Below are positions 40,154 through 49,466 of a stretch of DNA of 64,000 nucleotides, piece by piece. The notes under the pieces were generated by a model. That model did no database searches, was not told the origin of the DNA, and saw only the letters and a program-made list of their open reading frames with translations. The position numbers and the translations under genes are program-made. Numbering within the stretch: position 1 is the stretch's first letter; each line of letters opens with the position of its first letter. The DNA comes from DASVFB01 sp963766345 (lineage in GTDB: Bacteria; Actinomycetota; Thermoleophilia; Gaiellales; Gaiellaceae), in the NCBI GenBank assembly GCA_963766345.1, contig CAVXZL010000015.1, positions 62,001-126,000 on the forward strand. The letters are read 5' to 3'.

Positions 40154-41928
40154 GATCCGGGCCGCTCGCGCCGCAGGCGGAAGGCGAGAGCGCCGGCGAA
40201 GAGCATCGCGGGAAGCACGATCCCTGCGAGCAGGTCGGCCAGGGGCATGGCGCCTGTGTGACCCGCCTCGATGGCTGCGGAGGCCTCGCGCGACTTCGCC
40301 GCGGCCAAGCGTCGCAGCGACGAAGACCCCACATCCCCGTGCGGTACCGCGATGCGCGGCCGCTCGCTCGGCTTCGGCGACTTGTCGATCAGTCCGCGCG
40401 CCGCGAGCAACTCGCGCCAGATGTAGCTCGCTTCGCGGCGAACCGGCCCCGCAGGGAAGGGCGGGTGCACCGGCAGCGGCGCATTCGGCTTGGCGAGGTG
40501 CCGCCAACCGTCGATGTAGGACGTCGGATCGACCGCGCCGTTGTAGTCGAGCCGCAGCAGCTGGTGCGGATGGATCTCGAAATGAACGTGCGGCGGTGTC
40601 GTGAAGGCGTCGCCGCTGTTGCCGACGAAGCCGAGCACGTCGCCCTTCTGCACGAACTTCGAGTGCAGCGCGAGCGGCGAGTAGCCCGAGAGGTGCGCGT
40701 AGTAGAACTGATTGCGGTTGTGGTCGCGCACCCACAGGCGCCACCCTCCGAGATGCTCCCAGCCGACACGGTTGAGCGTGCCGTCGGTTACGGCGACGAC
40801 CGGCGTGCCGAGCGGCGCGAAGATGTCGTCGCCGTGGTGCCAGTTGCCCGGCACGTCGCCCCGGTAGCCGCCGTACGTGTCGATGTAGCTCGACACGCCG
40901 GCGACCGGAAACACATAGTTCGAGAGGCCGAGGCGAGGCGTCAACTTCAGCGGGTCGTCGCCGAGGTGGTGCTTGCGCTTCCGGCGCTTCGGCTTCGCCG
41001 CCTTGGTCACCTTCTTCGGCTCGTGCGCGACCTGCGGTCGCTGCGGCTTCAGCTTGGGACGAAACCGACTCTTCGCCGCCGGCGCCTTCGCCGTCGGCGC
41101 CTTCGCGGGCGCGGGTCGCCCGACCTGCGTCTTTACCTCGGACGGAGCGAGCTGCGCGAATCCGACCAGCAGCACCGTCCCCGACGGAAGGCCGGCGTGC
41201 GCCCTCGTCAGGTGCACCGCGAGCGCGCCTGCCTGAGCCCGGTCCGGCTGCGCGAGCGCGACGACGTAGCCCCACGGCCCGATGACGATCGGCCGGCCGG
41301 GTGTCGCAGCGACCGGCGCTGTTCCCACGGAGAGCCCGGTCACCGACGCGCCGGTACCCGCGGTTCCCTTCGAGACGCCGAGCTCGACGCCTTGCACGGT
41401 CACAGCGCCGCCGAAGAGCGACAGCGAGCCGACGTGCGCGTGGCCGCGCGCGCCCGGGCCGCAGCCGCTCCCGCGCAAGCTCACGGAGGAGGCGGTCAGG
41501 ACGGATCCGTTTGCGGGATACGTGACACCGCTTATGGACATGTTGGGCGCGCGTGGGAGCACAGCCACGTCGCCGAGCGTGATCGGCGATCGTCCCGGCT
41601 CGAGCAGCGCGAACCCGGCCAGCAGGGCGCAGCGCGGCGTTCCGAGGGGTGCCGCGGTCAGGAGCCTGCCTGCCGGCTTCGGCGCGGGCTTCGGTGGCAG
41701 CGCGGCCGTCGTCGTCGGAGCGGTCGTCGTCGCAGTCGCGGTGGTGGTCGTCGCCGCGGTCGTCGTCGGCTGCGTTGTGACGTCCGTCGTCGTGGGCGTC
41801 GTGACCGTGGCCGCCGTGTCGCTCGTCGTCGTGAGCGAAAGCGGAGACCCCGCGTGAATCGCCCCCGCTGCGACCCCGGCCGCGAACAGAGCAACGACGA
41901 ATGCCACGACCCCGGCACGACCCCGCAT
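40150..41928 (-). CDS. Exported M23 family metallopeptidase
   Basis: The 592-residue protein is read from ATG 41928 (RGRAGVVAFVVALFAAGVAA), with a -10-like TTGAAT six bases upstream. A signal anchor is followed by a Thr-rich stalk (residues 35-75, TTPTTTDVTTQPTTTAATTT), a beta-rich middle region and a Lys/Pro-rich linker. The M23/LytM domain lies at about 330-450, with zinc ligands in GNWHHGDDIFAPLGTPV (HxxxD) and TPPHVHFEIHPHQLL (HxH). A C-terminal membrane helix (DLLAGIVLPAMLFAGALAF) ends the protein. It probably cleaves peptidoglycan cross-links or activates such an enzyme at the cell surface. Confidence 0.92.
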   Translation of the reverse strand: MRGRAGVVAFVVALFAAGVAAGAIHAGSPLSLTTTSDTAATVTTPTTTDVTTQPTTTAATTTTATATTTAPTTTAALPPKPAPKPAGRLLTAAPLGTPRCALLAGFALLEPGRSPITLGDVAVLPRAPNMSISGVTYPANGSVLTASSVSLRGSGCGPGARGHAHVGSLSLFGGAVTVQGVELGVSKGTAGTGASVTGLSVGTAPVAATPGRPIVIGPWGYVVALAQPDRAQAGALAVHLTRAHAGLPSGTVLLVGFAQLAPSEVKTQVGRPAPAKAPTAKAPAAKSRFRPKLKPQRPQVAHEPKKVTKAAKPKRRKRKHHLGDDPLKLTPRLGLSNYVFPVAGVSSYIDTYGGYRGDVPGNWHHGDDIFAPLGTPVVAVTDGTLNRVGWEHLGGWRLWVRDHNRNQFYYAHLSGYSPLALHSKFVQKGDVLGFVGNSGDAFTTPPHVHFEIHPHQLLRLDYNGAVDPTSYIDGWRHLAKPNAPLPVHPPFPAGPVRREASYIWRELLAARGLIDKSPKPSERPRIAVPHGDVGSSSLRRLAAAKSREASAAIEAGHTGAMPLADLLAGIVLPAMLFAGALAFRLRRERPGS

Positions 41929-42025
41929 CGCCGCATTCAAGCACGGGCCGGGCCGCGGCACCGGCGGCTTTACGAACCCGCAACCGAAGACCGCGGCCTG
42001 GCGCCTACACCGGATGCGAGGCTAC

Positions 42026-43642
42026 TCAGCCGCCCACCAGGAGCCGCAGGATCGCGCCGATCGAGCGCGGGTTGACGCCGTGCTTCCGCTCGAAGCGTTT
42101 CGCCTCGGATTTGTCGGCGAGCGCGAGGACGAGCTCCTCGCGCGTCGCTCCGAGACGGCACGCCGCGCCGTCAACTGCCTTCAGTACGACGTCCTGCGTC
42201 AGGCCGCCGACGCCGCCCGAGTGCGGAAGCTCGCGGGACTGGCACGGCGCGCCGAGCGCGTAGGTCTCGGGCGCCGCGAAGTGGTTCACGAGCGCCTGCG
42301 CGCCGACGACGCACGCGCCCGCGGCGATTCCGGCGATCGCCGCCCGGCGCGCGTCGACGACGAGGAGTGCCGCGGCTGCGAACGCCAGCGCAGCTGCGAT
42401 GAGGAACGCGTTCGCGAACGCGTCACGCGCCGCGGCGACGAACGTCTCCTCGATCCGATGGAACATCGCGTCGAAGCGCGGGCGCTCGGCCGGCTTGACG
42501 GTCGCACGCGCGCTGCTCGCGCCCGCGCGTACGCCCGCGAGCGGGCGGCTCGTGTGAACGGCGGCGACGAGCTTCGGCGCGAGAGTGATCTTCTCGCGCG
42601 GCCCGATCGGGGCGACGAGGACGACGCCGACGCTCTGCAGCTTCGCGCGCTCGATCGCCCCGTCGAGGTCATGGTGGATCACCGGCGCGAGCGCGACGAG
42701 CGCAAGGGTGATGCCGAGATGCCGGACCGCGAGGTTCAGCGCGCGCGCGTCGTACGTCCGCTCCGGAAGCAGCTCCTCGATCAGCGGCGTCAGCGCGAGC
42801 CCCATGCCGAAGCCGGCGACGCACTCGGGCACGACGAGCCAGCCCACGTTGTCGGACGGCACGAACGCGAGCGCGGCGATGCCGCCGCCGAGGAGCCCGC
42901 TGCCGACGGCGACGCGAGTCGCGGCGTGACCGCGCACGAGAGCCCCGGCAAGCGCGGCGACGGGGACGATGCTGACGGCGAGAGCCGCGGCGAGGGGGTG
43001 CATCGCCCACCCGACGACGAGCAGGAGCACGACACCGAAGAGCAGCGCGGTGAGCGCGCCCGAGACGAGCCCGAGCACGGCGATCGGGCGGGCGTCGCGC
43101 GGCGCTTTCGGCTCGTCCTCCGGCGCGGGGCTGAACCAGGTCTTGCGGAGCGCCGCGGCGACGAGCGGCAGCGGCGCCTGCGCGACGAAGATCGCGCGCC
43201 ACGAGAACGCCTGCGTCAGGGCGCCGCCGAGGACGGGCCCGACCGCGAGGCTCAACACGCCGACGAGCGCCCATGTGCGGCCGGATCGCGAGGCGACCGC
43301 CGCGCCGGCCGCTGCGAGGATCACCGCTCCCGCCGCTCCCTGCACTGCACGACCGACGAGCAAGACTTCGAGGCTGTTCGCGAGCGCGCAGCCGACGCTC
43401 GCGAGCGAGAACGCGCAGAGCGCGATCGTCGACAGATGCGCGCTGACGAAGCGCGCGTCGAGCCGCCAGAGGGCGAGGGCGGTTCCGCCGAGCGAAGCGG
43501 TGTAGACGCCGAGCACCGCCGCGACGCCGTACACCGTCGTGTGCAGGTCGACGAGGAGGTTCGGCAGCGCGAGCGTGACGATCGTCGCGTCGGCGAACAC
43601 GAGCGCAGCGACCACGACGATCGAGATGTCGCTTCGCTTCAT
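42026..43642 (-). CDS. MFS transporter, drug-exporter type (DHA2-like)
   Basis: This 538-residue transporter from ATG 43642 has about 14 predicted helices: ISIVVVAALVFADATIVTLA, VYGVAAVLGVYTASLGGTAL, LLVGRAVQGAAGAVILAAAG and WALVGVLSLAVGPVLGGALT, the last being the motif C antiporter signature. A periplasmic/cytoplasmic insertion near residues 390-430 precedes the last helices. The C-terminal 110 residues are hydrophilic (ATREELVLALADKSEAKRFE), unusual for DHA2 members. The substrate is unknown. A -10-like CATACT is 8 nt before the ATG. The gene is divergent from the CapA-like gene, and the starts are 44 bp apart. Confidence 0.9.
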   Translation of the reverse strand: MKRSDISIVVVAALVFADATIVTLALPNLLVDLHTTVYGVAAVLGVYTASLGGTALALWRLDARFVSAHLSTIALCAFSLASVGCALANSLEVLLVGRAVQGAAGAVILAAAGAAVASRSGRTWALVGVLSLAVGPVLGGALTQAFSWRAIFVAQAPLPLVAAALRKTWFSPAPEDEPKAPRDARPIAVLGLVSGALTALLFGVVLLLVVGWAMHPLAAALAVSIVPVAALAGALVRGHAATRVAVGSGLLGGGIAALAFVPSDNVGWLVVPECVAGFGMGLALTPLIEELLPERTYDARALNLAVRHLGITLALVALAPVIHHDLDGAIERAKLQSVGVVLVAPIGPREKITLAPKLVAAVHTSRPLAGVRAGASSARATVKPAERPRFDAMFHRIEETFVAAARDAFANAFLIAAALAFAAAALLVVDARRAAIAGIAAGACVVGAQALVNHFAAPETYALGAPCQSRELPHSGGVGGLTQDVVLKAVDGAACRLGATREELVLALADKSEAKRFERKHGVNPRSIGAILRLLVGG

Positions 43643-43686
43643 CGCGAAGGAGTATGCGCAGACGCGACGTACGCGTCGTCGAGGCG

Positions 43687-44782
43687 ATGGATTCCCCCGC
43701 CCGCGTCCTGCTCCTGGCCGTCGTGCCGGTCCTGCTGCTCGGCGGCGCAGCGTCTGCACGCGGCGAGCTGCCCTCGAGGGCACGCGTCGAGACTCACGAG
43801 GCGGAGCCTCTCGGAACGTTCACGTTCGTCGGCGGCGGCGACATCGCGCTCACCGGCGACGCCGACGCACGCGTCTTCGACGGGATTCGCCGATTCCTGC
43901 GCGCGGGCGACCTCGTCGTCGGCAACCTCGAGGGAACGCTGACGACGACCGGCGCGCCGAGGTGCTCCGGCGGAGTCGGTTGCTTCACGTTCCGTGGCTC
44001 GCCCGCGTGGGCGGGCGTCCTGCGACGCGCGGGCTTCAACGTGCTGAACGTCGCGAACAACCACGCGCTCGACTACGGCGCGGACGGGCAACGCGAGACG
44101 CTGGAGTCACTGAGCAACGCCGGGCTCCTCGAGCAGGGGCTCCCCCGTCAGGTGCTGCAGGTGTCGCTGCGGGACATCAGGATCGCGCTGATCGGCTGCG
44201 CGCCCTACGGCTGGGCGCAGAGCCTCCTCGACGTCGAGGGAACGGCGCGCGTCGTCCGCGATGCCGCACGCCACGCCGACGTCGTCATCGTCTACATGCA
44301 CGCGGGCGCGGAGGGGTCGGACGCCGAGCACGTCGCCGTCGACGACGAGACCTACCTCGGGGAACCGCGGGGAAACAGCCGCGCGTTCGCGCACGCGATG
44401 ATTCGCGCGGGCGCCGACCTCGTGTTCGGCTCCGGCCCGCACGTCCTGCGCGGCATCGAGTGGTACCGCCGGCGCCTGATCGCGTACAGCCTCGGGAACC
44501 TCGCCGGCACGCACACGCTCAGCACGGCGGGGTCGCTCGGGGCGAGCGCGCTGCTGCGCGCAACGCTCGACGCGCGTGGCAACTTCCTCGCTGCGTCGAT
44601 CGTGCCGCTCCGTCTCGCCGGCGCCGGCACGCCCGTGCCGGATGCCGGCGACAGGCGTCGTGCCGCGCGTCCGCGAGCTTTCCCATACGGATTTCGGCCC
44701 GCGGGCGATCCGCGTCTCTGCCGCCGGGCGCCTCGCCGCGCCCGACCACACTCACGTCTGGTCGACGAGCTTCTCGCGGTAG
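43687..44782 (+). CDS. CapA-family (PGA_cap) metallophosphatase-like exported protein (frameshifted)
   Basis: ATG 43687 starts a signal peptide (SPARVLLLAVVPVLLLGGAA); an in-frame ATG at 43654 lies too close to its GGAG to be likely. CapA features follow: FVGGGDIALTGDAD, LVVGNLEGTLTTTG, FNVLNVANNHALDYGADGQR, DVVIVYMHAGAEG, LVFGSGPHVLRGIEWYRRRL and IAYSLGNLAGTH. The frame runs on past the end of the domain only as an Arg-rich shadow. Removing one A at 44653 restores the expected tail (GVVPRVRELSHTDFGPRAIR) and a TAG at 44780-44782, giving about 364 residues. The family is linked to poly-gamma-glutamate or other envelope-polymer handling. Confidence 0.85.
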
Positions 44783-45393
44783 GCGAGCGCAACCGCCTGC
44801 GTGCGGCTGTGGACGTCGAGTTTGTTGAGGATGCGCTGGATGTGCGTGCCGACCGTCGCCGGGCTGATTGCGAGCTGCTGCGCGATCGTCCCCTGGTCGA
44901 GGCCGCGCGCGAGCAGGCGCAGCACCTCGTTCTCGCGCGTCGTCAGCCCACCGAACGCGGGCGGCGCCGGCGGCATGCGAGCCGGCGAGCCCCACGACTT
45001 CGCGACCAGCTTGCGCAGCCGCGCGATGAGCTCTTCCGCGTCGACCGGCTTGACGAGGTAGTCGTCGGCGCCGATCAAAAGACCGACGACCCGATCGGCG
45101 GCTTCGCGCCGGTCTCCGCTGACGAACACGATCGGCAACTCGTCGCCAAATCGTTGCCGCAAGTCACGGCAGATCTCGTAGCCGGTCGTGCCTGGGAGGA
45201 TGACGTCGAGGATGACGGCTGCGGGTGCGAGTGCAACTGCGGCCTCGACAGCGTCGTCACCGCGCGCGAGGTGGTGCCCGACGAAACCCGCTCGGCGGAG
45301 GGCATCCATCACGAATTCCGCGTAGACGGGATCGCCGTCGACGACGAGAATGTTAGGCGCGGTAGCGCCCTGCGCTTGCTGAGTCTGATTCAC
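44752..45393 (-). CDS. NarL/LuxR-type response regulator
   Basis: This 213-residue regulator from GTG 45393 has a receiver domain (NILVVDGDPVYAEFVMDALR, phosphoacceptor Asp in AAVILDVILPGTTGYE near 62, ADDYLVKPVDAEELI). The first acidic pair is G-D rather than D-D (VVDGD). A C-terminal GerE helix-turn-helix follows (LTTRENEVLRLLARGLDQGT, IAQQLAISPATVGTHIQRIL). No kinase is adjacent. The 3' end overlaps the convergent CapA-like gene by 31 nt. A CTGACAAATCAATCAG element shared with the region before the sialidase-like gene lies about 71 bp upstream of the start. Confidence 0.92.
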   Translation of the reverse strand: MNQTQQAQGATAPNILVVDGDPVYAEFVMDALRRAGFVGHHLARGDDAVEAAVALAPAAVILDVILPGTTGYEICRDLRQRFGDELPIVFVSGDRREAADRVVGLLIGADDYLVKPVDAEELIARLRKLVAKSWGSPARMPPAPPAFGGLTTRENEVLRLLARGLDQGTIAQQLAISPATVGTHIQRILNKLDVHSRTQAVALAYREKLVDQT

Positions 45394-45463
45394 GTTGTCC
45401 CTTCCGCCCGATGCTCCTCGCTTTTCGGCCGCGATTCGGTCTGCATTTTCTTCGAGTAGTTGA

Positions 45464-45479
45464 CTGACAAATCAATCAG
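45464..45479. repeat. Third copy of the TGACAAATCAATC element
   Basis: CTGACAAATCAATCAG shares a 13-bp core (TGACAAATCAATC) with the hairpin at 48063-48084. It lies between the stop of the sialidase-like gene and the start of the NarL-type regulator, so copies flank the sialidase-like gene on both sides. Confidence 0.5.
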
Positions 45480-45485
45480 GGGGTG

Positions 45486-45513
45486 CTCAGGCCCCGCCGC
45501 AGCAGGGCCTGAG
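45486..45513 (-). terminator. Terminator of the sialidase-like gene
   Basis: A 9-bp stem (CTCAGGCCC / GGGCCTGAG) with a 10-nt loop starts 16 bp after the stop at 45529. Confidence 0.65.
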
Positions 45514-45528
45514 ATCGTGGCTCGGGAG

Positions 45529-47994
45529 TTACTTCTTCACCGAGCCAAGGGTGTAGTCGAACGGCGGTGTCGCATCGACGTCCGCGTACAGATCGGCCGC
45601 GTCGTCGTTCCGCCCGAAGGTGAATGCGGTGACGCTGTAGAGCTTCGAGTCGTCGATCGGGACGCCGAAGCCGGTGTTGACGCCGACGTCGATCGTGATC
45701 GTGTTGCCGATCACGCTCCCGGTCGCGGTCGTGTCTCCGCCGTACTGAAGGACCTTGCAGTCGTTCGGCAACGTGTCGATGCAAGAGGCGACGCCGGCTG
45801 AGAACTGCGGCAGCGCACCAGCCGTCTTCTGCATGGAGGCGTAGTAGACGTGGTACACGTCCTGCGGCTCGGCGGCCAGCGGCCCGAGCGCCTGGAAGCG
45901 CACGAGCCAGACAGGCGTCGTCTTGCCCGGAGGCGGCAGCAACTGCGACGCGTCCGCGACGGTCATCGTGAACCTGAGCGTCGTCGGCGTCGGGTTCGAC
46001 ACCTTGAGGCTCGTGAGGTCGAGTTGCGGGAGGTTCGGCCCGACCCCGGCCTGCGAGTAGTGCGGGTACTGCGCGTCGCCCTGGACGTCGGCGACCGGGT
46101 CGGCCGCGGGCTTGACGTCGATGTTCGTCGCCTTGACCGTCGATCCGCCGAGCTGGCGGGTCACGAACAGTCCCGCGCCGTCGAACTCGTTCGTCGTGTC
46201 GTTGTAGACGATGCGCAGGCCGCCGTCATGCGCGACCGAGAAGCCGAAGAAGTCCGCCATCTGCCGGTCGGCGGTCGGATTGGTCGTGCAGCCGATGCCG
46301 GAGTTGCAGATCGCGCCGAAGTGCATCGGCTTGGACGTGAACCGCGTCTGCAGGATCTGCGGCCGCGCGGTGTTCGCGGCCTTGACGAGCGCGGCGAAGC
46401 CGTACCACGGGTACGCGGTCGCCGCGCCGGGGTCGGCGAGCGAGCTCGGCATCCCGTCGGAGCCGCCGACCGCGGTGCGAGGCGTGCCGTACCAGGCGAG
46501 CGTGAGCAGTCCCGTGCTCCCCGCCTGCGCCCAGTCGAACTCGTTCGTCGCCGAGCCGCTCGAGTTCACGCGCACGGGCGCGGACCAGCTCTGGCCCTGA
46601 TCCGTCGAGAACCCGTAGTAGAGGTTCGAGTTCGTCTTGTCGATCCAGGCGATGTAGACGTTCCCGGCGCTGTCGGTCGCGAGCGACGGGAAGAGGTTGA
46701 GCACCGAGCCGCCGCCGGGAGTGCGTGGCCCGTTGAAGTTCGCGTACTGGATCCCCGTGCGCTGACCGACGCCCACGTGGCCCACGGTCACGCGGATGTG
46801 ATTGCCCTCGTTGCAGGCGTAGTAGAGGTTGCGCGTGACGGGATCGAAGCGGATCTGTGCGCAGATGGCGTCGGCCGCGAGCGGCCCGAGCGCGCTCGGG
46901 TTCGACGACGAGTTCTGCCACACGAGGCCGCCGACGGGATCGTTTGCGCCCGTCGACCCGGGCGACGAGTAGATGAATGTGCCGACCGAGGTCTGGTGGA
47001 ACGCGAGGAAGACCGTGTTGTCGACTGCGGAGGACGTCGGCCCGTTGTCGACCGCGTACCACTGCCGGTCGACCGCGGTGTTCTGGACCGCGGCCGCGTT
47101 CTTCGTCCACGTCATGCCGTTGTCGTGCGACACGGACGTGCCGAGGTTGGCGAGCGCCTCGAGGTCGGTGAAGTAGACGTTGCCGTGGTCGTCGGTCGCG
47201 ATGTCGGTGTCGCCGCCGCCCGGCGGCAGGTCGGGCCGCAGGCCGGTGTCGGCGACGAGGTGGAACTCCTGCCCGTCGTTCGTCGAGCGGTGGATGAACG
47301 AGTTCTGGTTGTGCGTCCCCCACGGGCCCGACTCCCAGAACGTGCCGTCGGAGTCGATCAGGTCGAGCGGCTCGCCCTCGGTGCGCTGCGGGTCGACGAC
47401 CGTCGCCGAGGAGAACTTCGCGTTCCACGTGCCGTAGCTCGGCGTCGGGATGACCGTCACCGGGTTCGTCGTGGATCCCGGCGGCGCGTAGGGATTCTCC
47501 GTCGACGCGTCGACGTCCGTGAAGACACCGTCGTACGGGTACGGGCCGCCGGCAGGTACGAACGGTGTCGCGGGGTTGCCGGACTTGCAGACCTCGACGG
47601 TGTACGTGCCGCCGGCCGTGTCATCGACGGAATACGTGAACGTCTCCTGGCCGACGCCGGTGTCCTCGTTGTGGACGATCTGGCCGCCGTACCAGAGATT
47701 GACCATCAGGTCGTTCGTCGGCGTCGCGGCCGTGACCGTGACGTTGACCGTCGAAGCGGGATGGACGGTGAAGTCCGTCGTACCGCAGCCCGCGTCGGTG
47801 ACCTCGCCGCCGAACTCCTGCGACGACGGGTCCGTGAGCGACGTCAGCGTTGCGTGGGGATGCGCGAGCGCCGCCTTCGTGGCGCTCGACGAGGTCGGCC
47901 GCAACGCGTAACCGAGGACCGTCGCCACGATCACGGCGATGCAGAGTGCGTAAAGGCGTACGTGCTTGCGCCTCGAGAAAAGCCTCGTTCTCAC
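45529..47994 (-). CDS. Large secreted sialidase-like (BNR/Asp-box) propeller protein
   Basis: The 821-residue protein starts at GTG 47994 with GGGGGAGACAG upstream. It has an N-terminal signal anchor (LYALCIAVIVATVLGYAL). Residues 60-160 form a carbohydrate-binding-like sandwich (VNVTVTAATPTNDLMVNLWY). A propeller with Asp-boxes follows (STNDGQEFH, SHDNGMTWT and STDQGQSWS fit SxDxGxxW), as in exo-sialidases. The region DDHGNVYFTDLEALANLGTS is a typical blade. The C-terminal 200 residues are a beta-sandwich (LTSLKVSNPTPTTLRFTMTV). Catalytic sialidase residues (Arg triad) could not be checked by eye, so it may be only a propeller-type surface protein. Confidence 0.85.
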   Translation of the reverse strand: MRTRLFSRRKHVRLYALCIAVIVATVLGYALRPTSSSATKAALAHPHATLTSLTDPSSQEFGGEVTDAGCGTTDFTVHPASTVNVTVTAATPTNDLMVNLWYGGQIVHNEDTGVGQETFTYSVDDTAGGTYTVEVCKSGNPATPFVPAGGPYPYDGVFTDVDASTENPYAPPGSTTNPVTVIPTPSYGTWNAKFSSATVVDPQRTEGEPLDLIDSDGTFWESGPWGTHNQNSFIHRSTNDGQEFHLVADTGLRPDLPPGGGDTDIATDDHGNVYFTDLEALANLGTSVSHDNGMTWTKNAAAVQNTAVDRQWYAVDNGPTSSAVDNTVFLAFHQTSVGTFIYSSPGSTGANDPVGGLVWQNSSSNPSALGPLAADAICAQIRFDPVTRNLYYACNEGNHIRVTVGHVGVGQRTGIQYANFNGPRTPGGGSVLNLFPSLATDSAGNVYIAWIDKTNSNLYYGFSTDQGQSWSAPVRVNSSGSATNEFDWAQAGSTGLLTLAWYGTPRTAVGGSDGMPSSLADPGAATAYPWYGFAALVKAANTARPQILQTRFTSKPMHFGAICNSGIGCTTNPTADRQMADFFGFSVAHDGGLRIVYNDTTNEFDGAGLFVTRQLGGSTVKATNIDVKPAADPVADVQGDAQYPHYSQAGVGPNLPQLDLTSLKVSNPTPTTLRFTMTVADASQLLPPPGKTTPVWLVRFQALGPLAAEPQDVYHVYYASMQKTAGALPQFSAGVASCIDTLPNDCKVLQYGGDTTATGSVIGNTITIDVGVNTGFGVPIDDSKLYSVTAFTFGRNDDAADLYADVDATPPFDYTLGSVKK

Positions 47995-48062
47995 CTGTCT
48001 CCCCCTTGGGTGGTGGTAAGTCGTTATGCGGTGGTTATGTACGCCTGAACGACGTTCGCAAA

Positions 48063-48116
48063 CCCGATTGATTTGTCAATCGGGAAAACGCCCGACCGAT
48101 TGATTCGTCAATCGGG
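48063..48116. repeat. Two tandem 20-22-bp palindromes (GATTGA-N4-TCAATC)
   Basis: Copy 1 (48063-48084) has arms CCCGATTGA and TCAATCGGG around TTTG. Copy 2 (48096-48115) has arms CCGATTGA and TCAATCGG around TTCG. They are spaced 32 bp apart, and copy 2 overlaps the histidine-kinase stop codon (48108-48110). They could be tandem terminators of the kinase gene or operators of the sialidase-like gene, whose start is 69 bp away. Confidence 0.6.
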
Positions 48117-49466
48117 AGGCGTCGGCGAGCCGTTCGCGGAAGGAAGCCTGAACCGCATCCGCGTTCCACCGCCTTCGGGGGCTTCGACGGCGATCGTGCC
48201 GCCGTGCGTGTCCGCGACCTGCCGCACGATCGCAAGGCCGAGGCCCGACCCGGGCATGCTGCGCGCGGACGGCGCGCGGTAGAAGCGGTCGAAGATGAAG
48301 GGGACGTCTTCGTCCGAGATTCCGGGCCCGCGGTCGCGGACGGCGAGCTCGCCGTCGTGGACGACGACGTCGACCTGGCCGCCGGGCGGGCTCCACTTCG
48401 CGGCGTTGTCGAGCAGGTTCGAGACCGCGCGCTCGATCGTGGCGGGCACACCGCGCACGAGCGACTCGTCGAGCTGCGGGTTGAAGGTGACGCCGGGGCG
48501 GTTGCGCCGCGTCCGCTCGATCGCCTCCGCCGCGACGAGGTCGAGCCGCACGTCCTCGGGCTCCTGCGGACCCTCGTCACCGCGGGCGAGCTCCACAAGC
48601 TCCGCGACGAGCGCGGACATCTCGATCAGCTGCTCCCCGACGTCGCGCAGCAGCTGCTCGCGCTCCTGCGGCGGCAGTGCGTTCTCCCTCGTGAGCACTT
48701 CGATGTTCGTCCGCAGGCTGGTCAGTGGCGTGCGCAGCTCGTGCGACGCATCCGAAACGAGCTGGCGTTGAGCAAGCGCGGAATCCTCGAGCGCCGCGAG
48801 CATCGTGTTGAACGTCAACGCGAGACGCGAGAGCTCGTCGCGGCCGTGCACGTCGATGCGGCGCGAGAGATCGCGCGTCTCGCTCACCTCCTCGGCGGTT
48901 TGCGTCAACCTGCGCACGGGCGCGAGCGCGGCACGCGCCACGAGCAGGCCCAGGCCCGCTGCAACGGCGATGCCCGTGCCCGCGATCAGCAAAAGGAAGA
49001 GCTTGATGCGGTCGAGCGTCTTGTCGGTATCGCTGATCGAGCGCGCAACCTGCAACGCGAAGCCGTTGCCGCCCACCGTGAGAACGCGGAGCTTCACGCC
49101 TGCCAGCGTCTTGTTCGTGAAGTACTCGCCACCGCCGCCGCCGCGGGCGAGCGCAAGAACCTCCTTGCCGACGGGCAGTGCGGCCCGCTCGCCGAACGGG
49201 CGGACTGTCTTCCCGTCCGAGAAGACTGCCTGGACGTAGCTCGACAGCTCGAAGCTGGGACGCCCGGTGTCGAGGTACGGGCCGAACGGCCCCTGCTCGA
49301 CGTGTAGGGGGCCGCGTGAGATACCCGCCGCCTCGGTGGTGAGCGCCTGGTCGACCTGGCCGTAGAGCTCGTCGCGAACGACGAACCAGACGACGAACGA
49401 CGCGGCGACGACCGCGAGCGCGACGGCCGCCGCGGCCACGAGTGCCAGCCTCGTCCGGAAGCTCAT
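48108..49466 (-). CDS. Two-component sensor histidine kinase (MprB-like)
   Basis: The 452-residue kinase starts at ATG 49466, overlapping the regulator stop (ATGA). Helix 1 (LVAAAAVALAVVAASFVVWF) and helix 2 (IKLFLLLIAGTGIAVAAGLG) enclose an extracytoplasmic sensor of about 120 residues. HAMP: LAPVRRLTQTAEEVSETRDL. H-box: LVSDASHELRTPLTSLRTNI, His near 235. N-box: RAVSNLLDNAAKWSPPGGQV. G1: VRDRGPGISDEDVPF. F-box: IFDRFYRAP. G2: GSGLGLAIVRQVADTHGG. The gene order with an OmpR-type regulator next to an HtrA protease matches mprAB-pepD of mycobacteria, an envelope-stress system. Confidence 0.94.
   Translation of the reverse strand: MSFRTRLALVAAAAVALAVVAASFVVWFVVRDELYGQVDQALTTEAAGISRGPLHVEQGPFGPYLDTGRPSFELSSYVQAVFSDGKTVRPFGERAALPVGKEVLALARGGGGGEYFTNKTLAGVKLRVLTVGGNGFALQVARSISDTDKTLDRIKLFLLLIAGTGIAVAAGLGLLVARAALAPVRRLTQTAEEVSETRDLSRRIDVHGRDELSRLALTFNTMLAALEDSALAQRQLVSDASHELRTPLTSLRTNIEVLTRENALPPQEREQLLRDVGEQLIEMSALVAELVELARGDEGPQEPEDVRLDLVAAEAIERTRRNRPGVTFNPQLDESLVRGVPATIERAVSNLLDNAAKWSPPGGQVDVVVHDGELAVRDRGPGISDEDVPFIFDRFYRAPSARSMPGSGLGLAIVRQVADTHGGTIAVEAPEGGGTRMRFRLPSANGSPTPPD

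Noticed and set aside
44783..45459. C-terminal extension of the CapA-like protein to 601 residues
   Set aside because: It is antisense shadow of the NarL-type regulator. The natural CapA tail is found in the next frame after a single-base change.
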